NCBI RefSeq assembly: GCF_035581345.1
Contig: NZ_CP141608.1
Location: 2,014,501 to 2,078,500, forward strand
Length of the DNA: 64,000 bases
Reading direction: 5' to 3'
From: Pseudomonas sp. JQ170C
GTDB taxonomy: Bacteria > Pseudomonadota > Gammaproteobacteria > Pseudomonadales > Pseudomonadaceae
In this document: positions 57,048 through 64,000 of the stretch, piece by piece
How positions within the stretch are numbered: the stretch's first letter is position 1
Layout of the letters: each line of letters starts with the position of its first letter
Position numbers and translations under genes: made by a program
Notes under the pieces: generated by a model
Seen by the model: the letters and a program-made list of their open reading frames with translations, nothing else
What the model was told of the DNA's origin: nothing
Databases searched by the model: none

Positions 57048-57384
57048 TCTTCAAAGCCCTGATTATTCAGGGCTTTTTGCGTTTCTGGCGCTCCAGTTTT
57101 TGCCCTGTCAGGCGCCAGGTCGTTTCCGCATTGTTCCCATCATTTCCGCAATTCAATACGAATACGCCTCAATCTGGAAGCCTAGGCAGGCATTCCTAAC
57201 CCTCATTGAGCACGGTTCTTTGCCATCAGCTGCGTGTGGTGGGAGGGGCGTTCACACCCATTCTGCATTAGTCAGCGCTCCTGGGTGGCAAAACGTGCTC
57301 TACAGCGTCTGGAAAATAGGTGTTGCAAGTCGCTAGAATGAAGAGTTTCTGTTTATTCCCCTTGTTACTATTAAGGATACGAAA
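57048..57384 (+). promoter_or_regulatory. Gap between tRNA-Ser and the KAP NTPase gene
   Basis: These 337 bp hold the tRNA terminator and then about 300 bp with no supported gene. The last 60 bp are AT-rich and carry a possible -10 box (TAGAAT, 57334-57339) and the AAGGA ribosome site of the KAP gene; no good -35 box is seen. The promoter of the two-gene unit is expected here. Confidence 0.4.
57053..57078 (+). terminator. Terminator of tRNA-Ser
   Basis: AAAGCCCTGA and TCAGGGCTTT form a 10-bp stem with a short loop and a T-run, beginning 6 bp after the CCA end of the tRNA. Confidence 0.92.
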
Positions 57385-58776
57385 GTGACAGGCCATAGCA
57401 TCATATTGAATGATCTCCCCACTTTAACGGACCGCTTGGGGTGGGAGTCCGAGCTTGATAGGATGCGAGAGCGCATAGAAAATTGCCCTACGCCTCATGT
57501 CATTGGTATTCATGGAAGCTGGGGGAGCGGGAAAACGAGTTTTATGCGGCAATTACAGCGACGCCTCGGTGGTAAGTGTGACGAAGCGGGGGCTGTGCAG
57601 TCGCCCTCGTCAGCTCGTATTCCAACGAATAATAAGGTAGTTACTATCTGGTTTGATTCTTGGCGGTACCAGCACGAGCCAAATCCGGTGGTTGCACTTA
57701 TCCAAGAAATGAGACGTCAGTTCGCTGCCATTCCAAGTGTCGTTGCCAAGTTCAAAAAAATTGGCGAGATATCACTACGGTACACTCTGGATGGGCTCGG
57801 GGATATTGGTAAGGCAATAGGATATGAAGGAGTAGTGCCGAATGCAGGTGCTATTCAGAAAATTGGTGAGGCTTGGGAGAAGAGCAATCTAGCTGAAAAG
57901 CTTGACTCAGATTCAATTAGAACTCATTTGCACAACACGATAGTAACACTTCTCCCTAAGGATAATAGTGGTCGTGTCGTTATATTTATTGACGACTTGG
58001 ATCGTTGTAATCCCCGTGCCGCGTTTAAGTTACTTGAAGGGTTAAAGATTTATTTAAATTTACCAAACTGCGTTTTTGTATTGGGGATGAATGAAACTGT
58101 TCTGACCGATGCGATCGGTGAGGAGATTTTTTCAATGTCTTCTGCCTCTGCAGGCGAGAGGCATTTGCGTGCTAGTCATTATTTGGAGAAAATCTGCACC
58201 GATATCTATCGTTTGCCCTTGCCGGCTAATACCGCAGGTCTGTTCTCGGCACTTTTGTCTGCTGCTACAGATATAAATAAAGTGAGCGCATTCAATTTGG
58301 CTGTAGGGGAGAATGTGTGTTTGCCGCCTAACCCGAGAAGATTGAAGGCGCTGGCTAATCAATGGGTGCGTTTTTCAGGTTGTTTGCCATTTCCTGATGA
58401 TCTTGATGGGCAAAAAATATGGGCTGTCAAAGTTTTGGTGGCATCATATATTCATCAGTTCCATAGGGATATTTGGGAAAGGTGGCATTTTGATCCTGAT
58501 TTTTGGTCAGAGTGTGTTGCTTGGTGTAGTGGCGAGAGAAGTAAAAATTTAGAAGGGGCTGATATGTCTCCTGCATGGGCGAGCTGCTTGAAACTTACAA
58601 CTCGAACTTACCTGGGAGATACTAGGAACCGTCCGGCCTGGTCGGTTGAGTATCCCAACCCCGGGGACATAGATATTTTTTGGATTGACGAAATAGTGCG
58701 GGAGTATCGCGATCATTTGCTACCACGTGATTTCATTCCGCTTCTTGAAGGCCGTCAAATACCGAGAGCACTATAG
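57385..58776 (+). CDS. KAP-family P-loop NTPase (soluble type), candidate defence protein
   Basis: The 463-residue product has the KAP signatures: Walker A GIHGSWGSGKTSFM (about residues 41-54), the WFDSWRYQHEPNPVVAL stretch (about 89-105), Walker B VVIFIDDLDRCNP (about 198-210) and FVLGMNETVL (about 231-240). KAP proteins usually carry transmembrane helices between the Walker motifs; here that segment (about 110-195) is mostly polar, so the protein should be soluble. The last 180 residues match nothing I know. F-plasmid PifA, which excludes phage T7, is a KAP NTPase. The start is GTG, about 7 nt after AAGGA. The NACHT gene begins 2 bp after the stop. AT-rich codon use sets it apart from the core genes. 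Confidence 0.85.
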   Translation: MTGHSIILNDLPTLTDRLGWESELDRMRERIENCPTPHVIGIHGSWGSGKTSFMRQLQRRLGGKCDEAGAVQSPSSARIPTNNKVVTIWFDSWRYQHEPNPVVALIQEMRRQFAAIPSVVAKFKKIGEISLRYTLDGLGDIGKAIGYEGVVPNAGAIQKIGEAWEKSNLAEKLDSDSIRTHLHNTIVTLLPKDNSGRVVIFIDDLDRCNPRAAFKLLEGLKIYLNLPNCVFVLGMNETVLTDAIGEEIFSMSSASAGERHLRASHYLEKICTDIYRLPLPANTAGLFSALLSAATDINKVSAFNLAVGENVCLPPNPRRLKALANQWVRFSGCLPFPDDLDGQKIWAVKVLVASYIHQFHRDIWERWHFDPDFWSECVAWCSGERSKNLEGADMSPAWASCLKLTTRTYLGDTRNRPAWSVEYPNPGDIDIFWIDEIVREYRDHLLPRDFIPLLEGRQIPRAL

Positions 58777-58778
58777 TT

Positions 58779-61643
58779 ATGGATACTAAAAGAAGCTTCA
58801 ATCTCTGGGATGAACCCCAGTTGCGAACGTATTTAGGGGTGATTAATCGGCGATGTGGCGTCGTGGAGACCCTTGCATTGCCTGCAATGAGGGATCTCCC
58901 GCCTGTAAAAATTGAAACATTGTTCGTGCCTCCGCTTCTTTCTTCAACTGCAGTCACTGCCGATAGCTCTCCCGAGTCTTGGCCCAAAGGAAAGAGCCTG
59001 CTTGAAGAGTTGGACGATTCTCCGAGATTAGTGATCTTGGGCGATCCAGGGGGGGGCAAAACTACGCTAAGTAATTGGATCGCCTGGCGTATCACATCAG
59101 GCGCTACTGCGCCTCTGCCTTCCCGGTTAACAAATGTACTTCCTTTGCCCTGTGTGCTCAGAGAGCTCGAAAAGGAATGTTTTGCAGAGACTCAAGGTAT
59201 TAAAGAGCTCGCCAATCACATAGTAAGTAAAGTTTTGGGGAGCGCGCGAGCAGAAGACTTGGCTCCTGTCCTAGAGAGCTGGATCGACTCTGGGAGATTT
59301 ATTCTAATACTAGATGGGGTAGACGAAATACCTTTAGATGACCGGGTTGCAGTCGGTCGATGGATGAGAGAGGCGCAACGAAAGGATGCTTGTGTTTTAG
59401 CCACCTCGCGTATTGTCGGTTATGACGACTATCCTGTTGACTCTTCATTAAGAACGGCGCATCAAAGAATTGATTCGAATGAAAGATCTTTGAGGAAAGG
59501 GTTCGCGTTTGCTGACTTGGATGGTGCCACGGAGGTGGTCTCTACCAAAGAAAAGCCATGGGCGGAAGTTAGGTTTTTGATGCCATTTGATTGGAGTCAA
59601 ATATCTGATTTTTCTAGGAATTGGTATAGGCAAAGATGTGCTTCCGATAAAGAGGCAAAGGAGAAAACATCCGATCTGTTGGCGGCATTGAATCAGTCTG
59701 AAGTTACAGTCAAGTTGGCGCGCACCCCAAACCTATTAAGTTTGATGGCTATTGTTCATAGGGAAAGAGCTCATTTGCCGGATGGTAAGGCTTTACTCTA
59801 TGAGGAAATTGTTAATGCCTATATAAACACCATTGATAGTCAACGGAAAATTATTCAGGGAGATATTCTAGGAAGCTATAATTGGAGGGAGAAAAAAAGC
59901 TGGCTTTCCTATGTCGGATTCAAAATGCAATGTGCTAGAAAAGAGCAAACTCGCCAAAATGTAGGGATACTTGTCTCGGAAAAGCAGGTGATTTCGTGGA
60001 TTGAGGAATCCATGAAGGTATCAGGTGTTCGTGATACGCGTGAGGTCGCTTGCGAGTTTCTAGACTGGGTTGCTCGTCGAAGTGGTTTGCTACTTCCGCG
60101 CGGCGAGGGCTATTATGCATTCGTGCATCTGAGTTTCCAAGAATATTTTTGTGCATGCCATTTAGAGGTTTGCGTAGTTTCGCCAGACTTTGCAGACCAG
60201 ACGTCTAAAAAGAAATCGGATGTTCATATTCATGATTTCGCACAATGGGCAGATAAAAGTCACTGGCTTGAGACTTTGATTTTCTTGTTTGAGATACTAT
60301 CAAACGAGCGAAGTCCGAAATGGGTAGAGAGTCTAGCTAAATCTACATATCCACAATACCCACAACTCGAAAATATTTTCGGTGCTAAATCAAGTTTGGC
60401 GGGTCGGCTTCTTAGTAATAAACATATTAAGCTTTCACGTATTTGGTTGGATTATCTGGCAACTGTTTCTTGTTTGGCAGCATACCAGGATTGGGACAGC
60501 GGTTCGGATGAGTTGGCTCGAGTTTTAATCTCTTCGGGGTATGCCTTGGTACTGGGTGAAGAGATAGATGAGGAGTCTTCAGATGAAAAATTCAATAGGC
60601 TTCCTAGTTCATCTGATGTATTTATATCCTCGAATGTGAGGTTTTTGATATCACGGGGGGGCGTGAAGTTAACACATTCATTCTTGTCCGAGTTTACACA
60701 GCTGCGAGCTTTGTGCTGTTCGGGGGTAGAGCTAGTTGATCTATCGGCAGCTAATAGCTTGAAATATCTAGAGACTCTTGTTGTCGAAAACTCACAGTTA
60801 ATAAATGCAGAATGCATAGCGAAATTTAAGAAGTTATTTTATGTCGAGTTTAAGAGCGTAAGGCAGTCTGGGTTAGAGGAGATTAAGTCGCGTTGCAATG
60901 TGCGCTTCTCCGCTTTTCATGAGGTAGAGCTGAAGTCGCTAGGGTTCTTGGCGTATTGGAAAAAACTTCAAACTCTTCATTTGGAAGATATTAATGTTGT
61001 TGATGTTTCTGCGCTTAAGGCGTTGACTGAATTAGAATTTCTAAATTTTACTAAAATGCCGGTTTATGATGTTAGCTGCTTGTCTCGGCTGAAAAGTTTG
61101 GATTACTTATGTATCTCGGACTGCCCTGTTGATTCGCTTTCCTGCCTGTCTGGAAATAGGAAAATTAACACTTTGAGCTTGAAGGGTCTGAAGATATCAA
61201 GTCTTGATTTCGTATCGAAGATGGCAGGTTTACAGGGGCTTTTTGTTGATCATTGTCCGATTGATAGCTTCTCGGGTGTTGCATCGACTGAGCTAAGATA
61301 TTTGTTTATGAACAAGCTTTCGATAGAAAGTATTGAGGGTGTCGAAAGGTTGACTGGCTTGCATTCGTTAGTACTTCGAGATCTATCCGTGAAAGAAGTA
61401 TCGGCTATTGGGAATTTGAAAAGCCTTGAATTACTTCGCCTCGATGGAATGCCAATTGAAACTTTGGATTGGGTCAAAGGTCTTTCAAATCTGATCCATT
61501 TGGGAATTGTATCGACGAGTATTCAAGATCTTAGTCCTTTGCTAAAATTGAAAAAGCTTAAAGAGGTTGTGGTTGGTAAGGATGATGGTTATGATATGCA
61601 GGTAGTTGACAAGAGTAAAAAGATAACATTTACTGCAATTTGA
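58779..61643 (+). CDS. NACHT NTPase with C-terminal leucine-rich repeats (NLR-like)
   Basis: The 954-residue product has a short N-terminal region of about 80 residues, a NACHT-type STAND NTPase module (Walker A LVILGDPGGGKTTLSNWI, about 84-101; Walker B FILILDGVDEIP, about 174-185, with the acidic DGxDE), a helical middle with a conserved GYYAFVHLSFQEYFCA stretch (about 445-460) and about 11 leucine-rich repeats of 21-23 residues from about 640 to the end (for example LQTLHLEDINVVDVSALKAL). Nucleotide-dependent oligomerisation after sensing is typical of such proteins, and bacterial NACHT proteins are known anti-phage factors. No toxic effector domain is visible in it, so an effector may be the N-terminal region or the KAP partner. 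Confidence 0.9.
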   Translation: MDTKRSFNLWDEPQLRTYLGVINRRCGVVETLALPAMRDLPPVKIETLFVPPLLSSTAVTADSSPESWPKGKSLLEELDDSPRLVILGDPGGGKTTLSNWIAWRITSGATAPLPSRLTNVLPLPCVLRELEKECFAETQGIKELANHIVSKVLGSARAEDLAPVLESWIDSGRFILILDGVDEIPLDDRVAVGRWMREAQRKDACVLATSRIVGYDDYPVDSSLRTAHQRIDSNERSLRKGFAFADLDGATEVVSTKEKPWAEVRFLMPFDWSQISDFSRNWYRQRCASDKEAKEKTSDLLAALNQSEVTVKLARTPNLLSLMAIVHRERAHLPDGKALLYEEIVNAYINTIDSQRKIIQGDILGSYNWREKKSWLSYVGFKMQCARKEQTRQNVGILVSEKQVISWIEESMKVSGVRDTREVACEFLDWVARRSGLLLPRGEGYYAFVHLSFQEYFCACHLEVCVVSPDFADQTSKKKSDVHIHDFAQWADKSHWLETLIFLFEILSNERSPKWVESLAKSTYPQYPQLENIFGAKSSLAGRLLSNKHIKLSRIWLDYLATVSCLAAYQDWDSGSDELARVLISSGYALVLGEEIDEESSDEKFNRLPSSSDVFISSNVRFLISRGGVKLTHSFLSEFTQLRALCCSGVELVDLSAANSLKYLETLVVENSQLINAECIAKFKKLFYVEFKSVRQSGLEEIKSRCNVRFSAFHEVELKSLGFLAYWKKLQTLHLEDINVVDVSALKALTELEFLNFTKMPVYDVSCLSRLKSLDYLCISDCPVDSLSCLSGNRKINTLSLKGLKISSLDFVSKMAGLQGLFVDHCPIDSFSGVASTELRYLFMNKLSIESIEGVERLTGLHSLVLRDLSVKEVSAIGNLKSLELLRLDGMPIETLDWVKGLSNLIHLGIVSTSIQDLSPLLKLKKLKEVVVGKDDGYDMQVVDKSKKITFTAI

Positions 61644-61654
61644 GTAGTCGCCAG

Positions 61655-61710
61655 TTACGAGGCTTGGACGGCCTAGCATAAATTAGTTAGGCCAAACGAC
61701 AGTCTCGTAA
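61655..61710. other. Inverted repeat at the convergent NACHT-LRR / integrase junction
   Basis: TTACGAG (61655-61661) pairs with CTCGTAA (61704-61710), and inside them GGCCTA (61670-61675) pairs with TAGGCC (61688-61693). The two nested stems lie between convergent stops. No U-run follows on the plus strand. They could serve as a weak bidirectional terminator or as an integrase-related site. Confidence 0.45.
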
Positions 61711-61731
61711 TGGTATATGCTTACTAAAAAT

Positions 61732-62799
61732 TTAGCGCGTAGGTTTTACCACCTCGCCAACTCTGCGGTATACAGTCTCTGTAATTCGTTTATCGGTATG
61801 TCCGAGAAGGCGGCTGGCATGTGTTAGATCAATGATTTCGCTTGCCGCTTTAGGTCGAATATCTCTAAATTGGAACTGCTGGATCTGCTCGGCCAGTACT
61901 GTATCCTGGTTTTCGAGCGCCTGTTCGGTGGCTGATTTCCTAGCACCATCGAACCTGAGGCGCAGCATCGACGAAGTTACATTCCTACCATCCTGTGTGG
62001 TGATCAGATACGGATTGCAGACACAGCGTTCTTTTCGCTGCTGCAATAGGCGTTTTAGAAGCAGTCCCAGCCCGTTTATCTGGCCACTTGATTCTAATTG
62101 AATCCGCAGTTTCTTAGATGTCTTGCCCTGAGCCACCTGGAGGTGGCCATCTACGCAATCGGTTGCACGCATCGAGAGCACATCAGTCGGGCGCTGCCCT
62201 GTCAGGTATGCCAGATCCATCGCGTCTCGTAACTCGGATGCAGCCCAACGATAGACCGCATCCCAGATCTCTGGTCCGGCATAGAAGTCACGCGGCCGCT
62301 CCTTATTCTTCCGCACCCCGGCGGCAGGGTTCTCCATTTTAGTGATGCCCCATTCCCGCGCCAAGTTGTAGATGTGTGAGAGAAGGGATATCTCACGGTT
62401 AGCGCGAACCTTGCCCGATCGTTTGTCCCTGTACTGGGCAATAATCTGTGGTGTGATGGCATCAATCGGGGCCTCACTGAATGCTGCCCTGAGTTGCCTC
62501 AGCGAGAGCAGGTTGTCCTTCTGGGTCCTGGGCATCTTGCTGGGAATCACATCACGCTCATATCGATTGAAGACATCTCCAAGAAAGCGAACAGTCTTGG
62601 GTACGGCTTTGCGATCAAGCCTCGCCCATTCCATTTTGGCAACGTCTAGGTCGGTACCCAGAGGGATTTCAATCCGCTTGCCGTTCTCATCGCGGCCGTC
62701 ATAGTAGTAGCCGACCCACTGGGCCCCGCTTTTAAGATTGCGAACCCGCCGCAGCATTCGCGGCGGGAGGTCACGGTTTACTGCTTTCTTGATACGCAT
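61732..62799 (-). CDS. Tyrosine-type site-specific integrase
   Basis: The 355-residue product is a phage integrase: an N-terminal arm-binding region (MRIKKAVNRDLPPRMLRRVR, YYYDGRDENGKR), a core-binding helical domain (about residues 75-165), and a catalytic domain with the first Arg in LTGQRPTDVL (about 204-213), the motif FRDIRPKAASEI (about 311-322, with Arg in the place of the usual His) and HTDKRITETVYRR (about 333-345) bearing the nucleophilic Tyr. It should catalyse integration into the tRNA-Ser. It is on the minus strand, convergent with the NTPase pair. Confidence 0.92.
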   Translation of the reverse strand: MRIKKAVNRDLPPRMLRRVRNLKSGAQWVGYYYDGRDENGKRIEIPLGTDLDVAKMEWARLDRKAVPKTVRFLGDVFNRYERDVIPSKMPRTQKDNLLSLRQLRAAFSEAPIDAITPQIIAQYRDKRSGKVRANREISLLSHIYNLAREWGITKMENPAAGVRKNKERPRDFYAGPEIWDAVYRWAASELRDAMDLAYLTGQRPTDVLSMRATDCVDGHLQVAQGKTSKKLRIQLESSGQINGLGLLLKRLLQQRKERCVCNPYLITTQDGRNVTSSMLRLRFDGARKSATEQALENQDTVLAEQIQQFQFRDIRPKAASEIIDLTHASRLLGHTDKRITETVYRRVGEVVKPTR

Positions 62800-62802
62800 C
62801 GT

Positions 62803-63108
62803 TCAACTCACTCGTGCCAAATCAAGGGCCCAGGTTTCGGCTACTGTGTTGGAGATTGATGGTTTAACTCCCGCTAGCTTCAAGCGTGCGTATATCCTTC
62901 CTACAACTGGGCGTCTTGCGGCAGTGAGTACGTGTCGCCAGCCATTTTGATTCAGCCATTCGATTTGACGGGAGGGGATCTGATAGCCAGTGATTGCTGC
63001 GATTTCTTCTTCGGCCAGTACTTCGCTCATTGGAGTGGATTTGCCGCATTCCTGCAGGTCGTGCACCAGAATGTTCTTGGACGGACAATGGTTGGCGGCA
63101 GGCTTCAT
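62803..63108 (-). CDS. DUF4224 domain phage protein
   Basis: The 101-residue product has a C-terminal two-thirds matching DUF4224 (SEVLAEEEIAAITGYQIPSR, QIEWLNQNGWRHVLTAARRP), a small protein often found beside phage integrases. The first about 26 residues contain two cysteines (CPSKNILVHDLQEC) and are not typical. The ATG at 63108 has AGGAG 7 nt upstream and overlaps the stop of the preceding gene (ATGA), so I prefer it over the inner ATG at 63030. It ends 3 bp before the integrase start and may act as an excision or control factor. Confidence 0.7.
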   Translation of the reverse strand: MKPAANHCPSKNILVHDLQECGKSTPMSEVLAEEEIAAITGYQIPSRQIEWLNQNGWRHVLTAARRPVVGRIYARLKLAGVKPSISNTVAETWALDLARVS

Positions 63109-63605
63109 GCCGATTCTCCTACCTTGGTGGTGGTGGCCGGGATATTGCGCAAATTGTCGTGAATGCGTTGGGCAAGGTTCTGGATGCCGCGGCATTCGTT
63201 GTGGGCTCGGACGCACCAAGGCTCGGTCCCTTTCGCCGTTTTCCAAGTGCGCTGGGCTAATTGCAGGGTCTCTGCAGCTTTGGTCAGTTGTTCATAGTCA
63301 CTTTTGGTCACCGCGAGCCCGGTGTAAGACATCATCCGGGCTTCCAGCTCGCTGATGGTGCCTTTGAGGTTGGCGACGGAGATGTGATGTTTTCGCTGAT
63401 CGGCTTCGGCCTGGACGGCGGCCTCGGCCAGGTCGTCTCTCAGCGATTGAATCTGCAGCTTGAAGTCTGCTTTCTGAAGGTGCTTTCCGGCGTCAAGCCC
63501 CAGGGCGAATGAGCGGGTTCGAGCTTTCGCGATCAGGAAGGGGAGAACGATGAGCGCTGTCAGCCAGAGAATTCCGGCGCCGAGTGCGTATTGGTGCGGT
63601 TGCAT
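63105..63605 (-). CDS. Membrane-anchored coiled-coil phage protein
   Basis: The 166-residue product has one N-terminal transmembrane helix (ALGAGILWLTALIVLPFLIA, about residues 7-26) followed by a long coiled coil (about 45-95: LQIQSLRDDLAEAAVQAEAD, ISELEARM) and a Cys-containing region (WCVRAHNECRGIQNLAQRI, about 128-146). It resembles small accessory proteins of Pseudomonas prophages and has no assigned function. Its stop overlaps the next gene by 4 bp. Confidence 0.6.
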   Translation of the reverse strand: MQPHQYALGAGILWLTALIVLPFLIAKARTRSFALGLDAGKHLQKADFKLQIQSLRDDLAEAAVQAEADQRKHHISVANLKGTISELEARMMSYTGLAVTKSDYEQLTKAAETLQLAQRTWKTAKGTEPWCVRAHNECRGIQNLAQRIHDNLRNIPATTTKVGESA

Positions 63606-63690
63606 GTGCTGTGCTCCTTAATAGCTCGCCACCGAGCAAGGTGAGGGGCGGTGGCGGGCTGGGTGCCCCAGGTGGCCGGGGCCGCCTAGT

Positions 63691-63936
63691 TCAAGCGGAT
63701 CGCGTAGTTTGTTGAGCCTGGTGGTCGAGGTAGTCAGCGAGGTTGTGCAGGTAAACCACGTGGTGTGCCTTTGCAGAGTTGTGCAGCTTGTTCAGCCGCA
63801 ACTTGATCTCGCCTTTGTTGATCAGCTCCCTAAACCGTCGGTCTGAGCCGATGTGAGGGAAGTAGCGCTCCCTCACTGCGGTCAGCGTCGGACAGGGGGT
63901 GGTCCACTCGCTGCGCAGTTGTTCCAGCGTGTTCAT
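63691..63936 (-). CDS. PrtN-like activator (pyocin activator family)
   Basis: The 81-residue product matches the PrtN family: AVRERYFPHIGSDRRFRELI (about residues 20-39), INKGEIKLRL, and VVYLHNLADYLDHQAQ (about 60-75, compare the LADYID of PrtN). PrtN activates pyocin genes in P. aeruginosa when the repressor PrtR is cleaved after DNA damage; a prophage relative may be SOS-linked. GGGGAG is 5 nt before the ATG at 63936. It overlaps the end of the gene to the right by 4 bp. Confidence 0.75.
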   Translation of the reverse strand: MNTLEQLRSEWTTPCPTLTAVRERYFPHIGSDRRFRELINKGEIKLRLNKLHNSAKAHHVVYLHNLADYLDHQAQQTTRSA

Positions 63937-64000
63937 GCGCACTCCCCGAGCGCCTCGGGGGCGAGCTGAAGCTTTGCTAGCACTGCTGCCGCTAGCTGCT
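63933..64000 (-). CDS. 3' end of an unidentified gene (partial)
   Basis: On the minus strand an open frame enters from beyond the right edge and reads QLAAAVLAKLQLAPEALGEC before its Ala and TGA, overlapping the ATG of the PrtN-like gene by 4 bp (ATGA). That overlap pattern is the main support. Only about 21 residues are seen, so nothing can be said of its function. Confidence 0.45.
   Translation of the reverse strand, partial: QLAAAVLAKLQLAPEALGECA

Larger units (their letters stand above)
57048..64000. mobile_element. Left part of a prophage or integrative element in tRNA-Ser
   Basis: The segment begins at a tRNA-Ser and holds a two-gene AT-rich NTPase cargo (57,385-61,643), a tyrosine integrase, and small phage-type genes including a DUF4224 protein and a PrtN-like activator. 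Base composition falls well below that of the core on the left, most clearly over the two NTPase genes. It continues past the right edge, so its full size and type cannot be judged. Confidence 0.8.

Noticed and set aside
57100..57336. A 78-codon plus-strand frame between the tRNA and the KAP gene
   Set aside because: No ribosome site and no family resemblance; more likely a control region.
61732..62799. Integrase called defective because Arg replaces the usual His in the HxxR motif
   Set aside because: Related phage integrases also have RDIR/RDLR here, and the other catalytic residues are present.

Overview
The window is chromosomal DNA of a Pseudomonas of the P. putida / P. fluorescens type. 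The evidence is high GC, pseudomonad gene order, a 441-residue E. coli-like isocitrate lyase (from memory, P. aeruginosa has a longer type), a fused nuoCD gene, and many intergenic REP elements with the core GCGGGCTTGCCCCGCGA. Positions 1 to about 57,050 are core genome. From the tRNA-Ser at 56,960-57,047 to the right edge lies an AT-richer mobile region, the left end of a prophage-like element.

Layout. 2-4,642: the 3' end of tamB, a small accessory set (two DUF2589 proteins and a Mor-type regulator), a secreted protein, a small membrane protein and a Fur-like winged-helix protein. 4,990-9,595: trhP, an AI-2E family transporter and a TonB-dependent receptor. 9,733-24,689: the complete 13-gene nuo operon (nuoA, B, CD, E-N) for respiratory complex I, on the minus strand. 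25,049-34,024: lysoplasmalogenase-like YhhN, aceA, a secretin-N-like protein, a GNAT enzyme, roxA, purB, hflD, mnmA and a Nudix hydrolase. 34,174-38,071: the two NADP isocitrate dehydrogenases, idh (monomeric) and icd (dimeric), transcribed divergently. 38,139-43,185: cspD, then clpS, clpA, infA, bpt and aat, which hold most of the bacterial N-degron pathway. 43,510-51,010: ftsK, lolA, rarA, crcB, serS, cysG. 51,075-56,838: a glutathionyl-hydroquinone reductase, a YbiB-like protein, tusE/B/C/D for tRNA 2-thiolation, an NCS2 purine permease and a Bax-inhibitor-1 family protein.

The most interesting segment is 57,385-61,643. Two abutting, AT-rich, plus-strand genes encode a KAP-family P-loop NTPase without the usual membrane insertion and a 954-residue NACHT NTPase with C-terminal leucine-rich repeats. 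They sit between the tRNA-Ser and a tyrosine integrase (61,732-62,799, minus), where prophages often carry cargo such as anti-phage systems. Beyond the integrase come a DUF4224 protein, a membrane-anchored coiled-coil protein, a PrtN-like activator and the tail of another gene, all minus strand and overlapping or closely packed. I propose the KAP/NACHT-LRR pair as a candidate two-gene defence system. The domains are read from the sequence; the function is inference.

Regulatory structure that can be seen includes rho-independent terminators after most transcription units, hairpins in the nuoF-nuoG gap, a Fur-box-like palindrome and a 16-bp palindrome upstream of nuoA, a 24-bp perfect inverted repeat near the Nudix gene, and at least seven REP sites.
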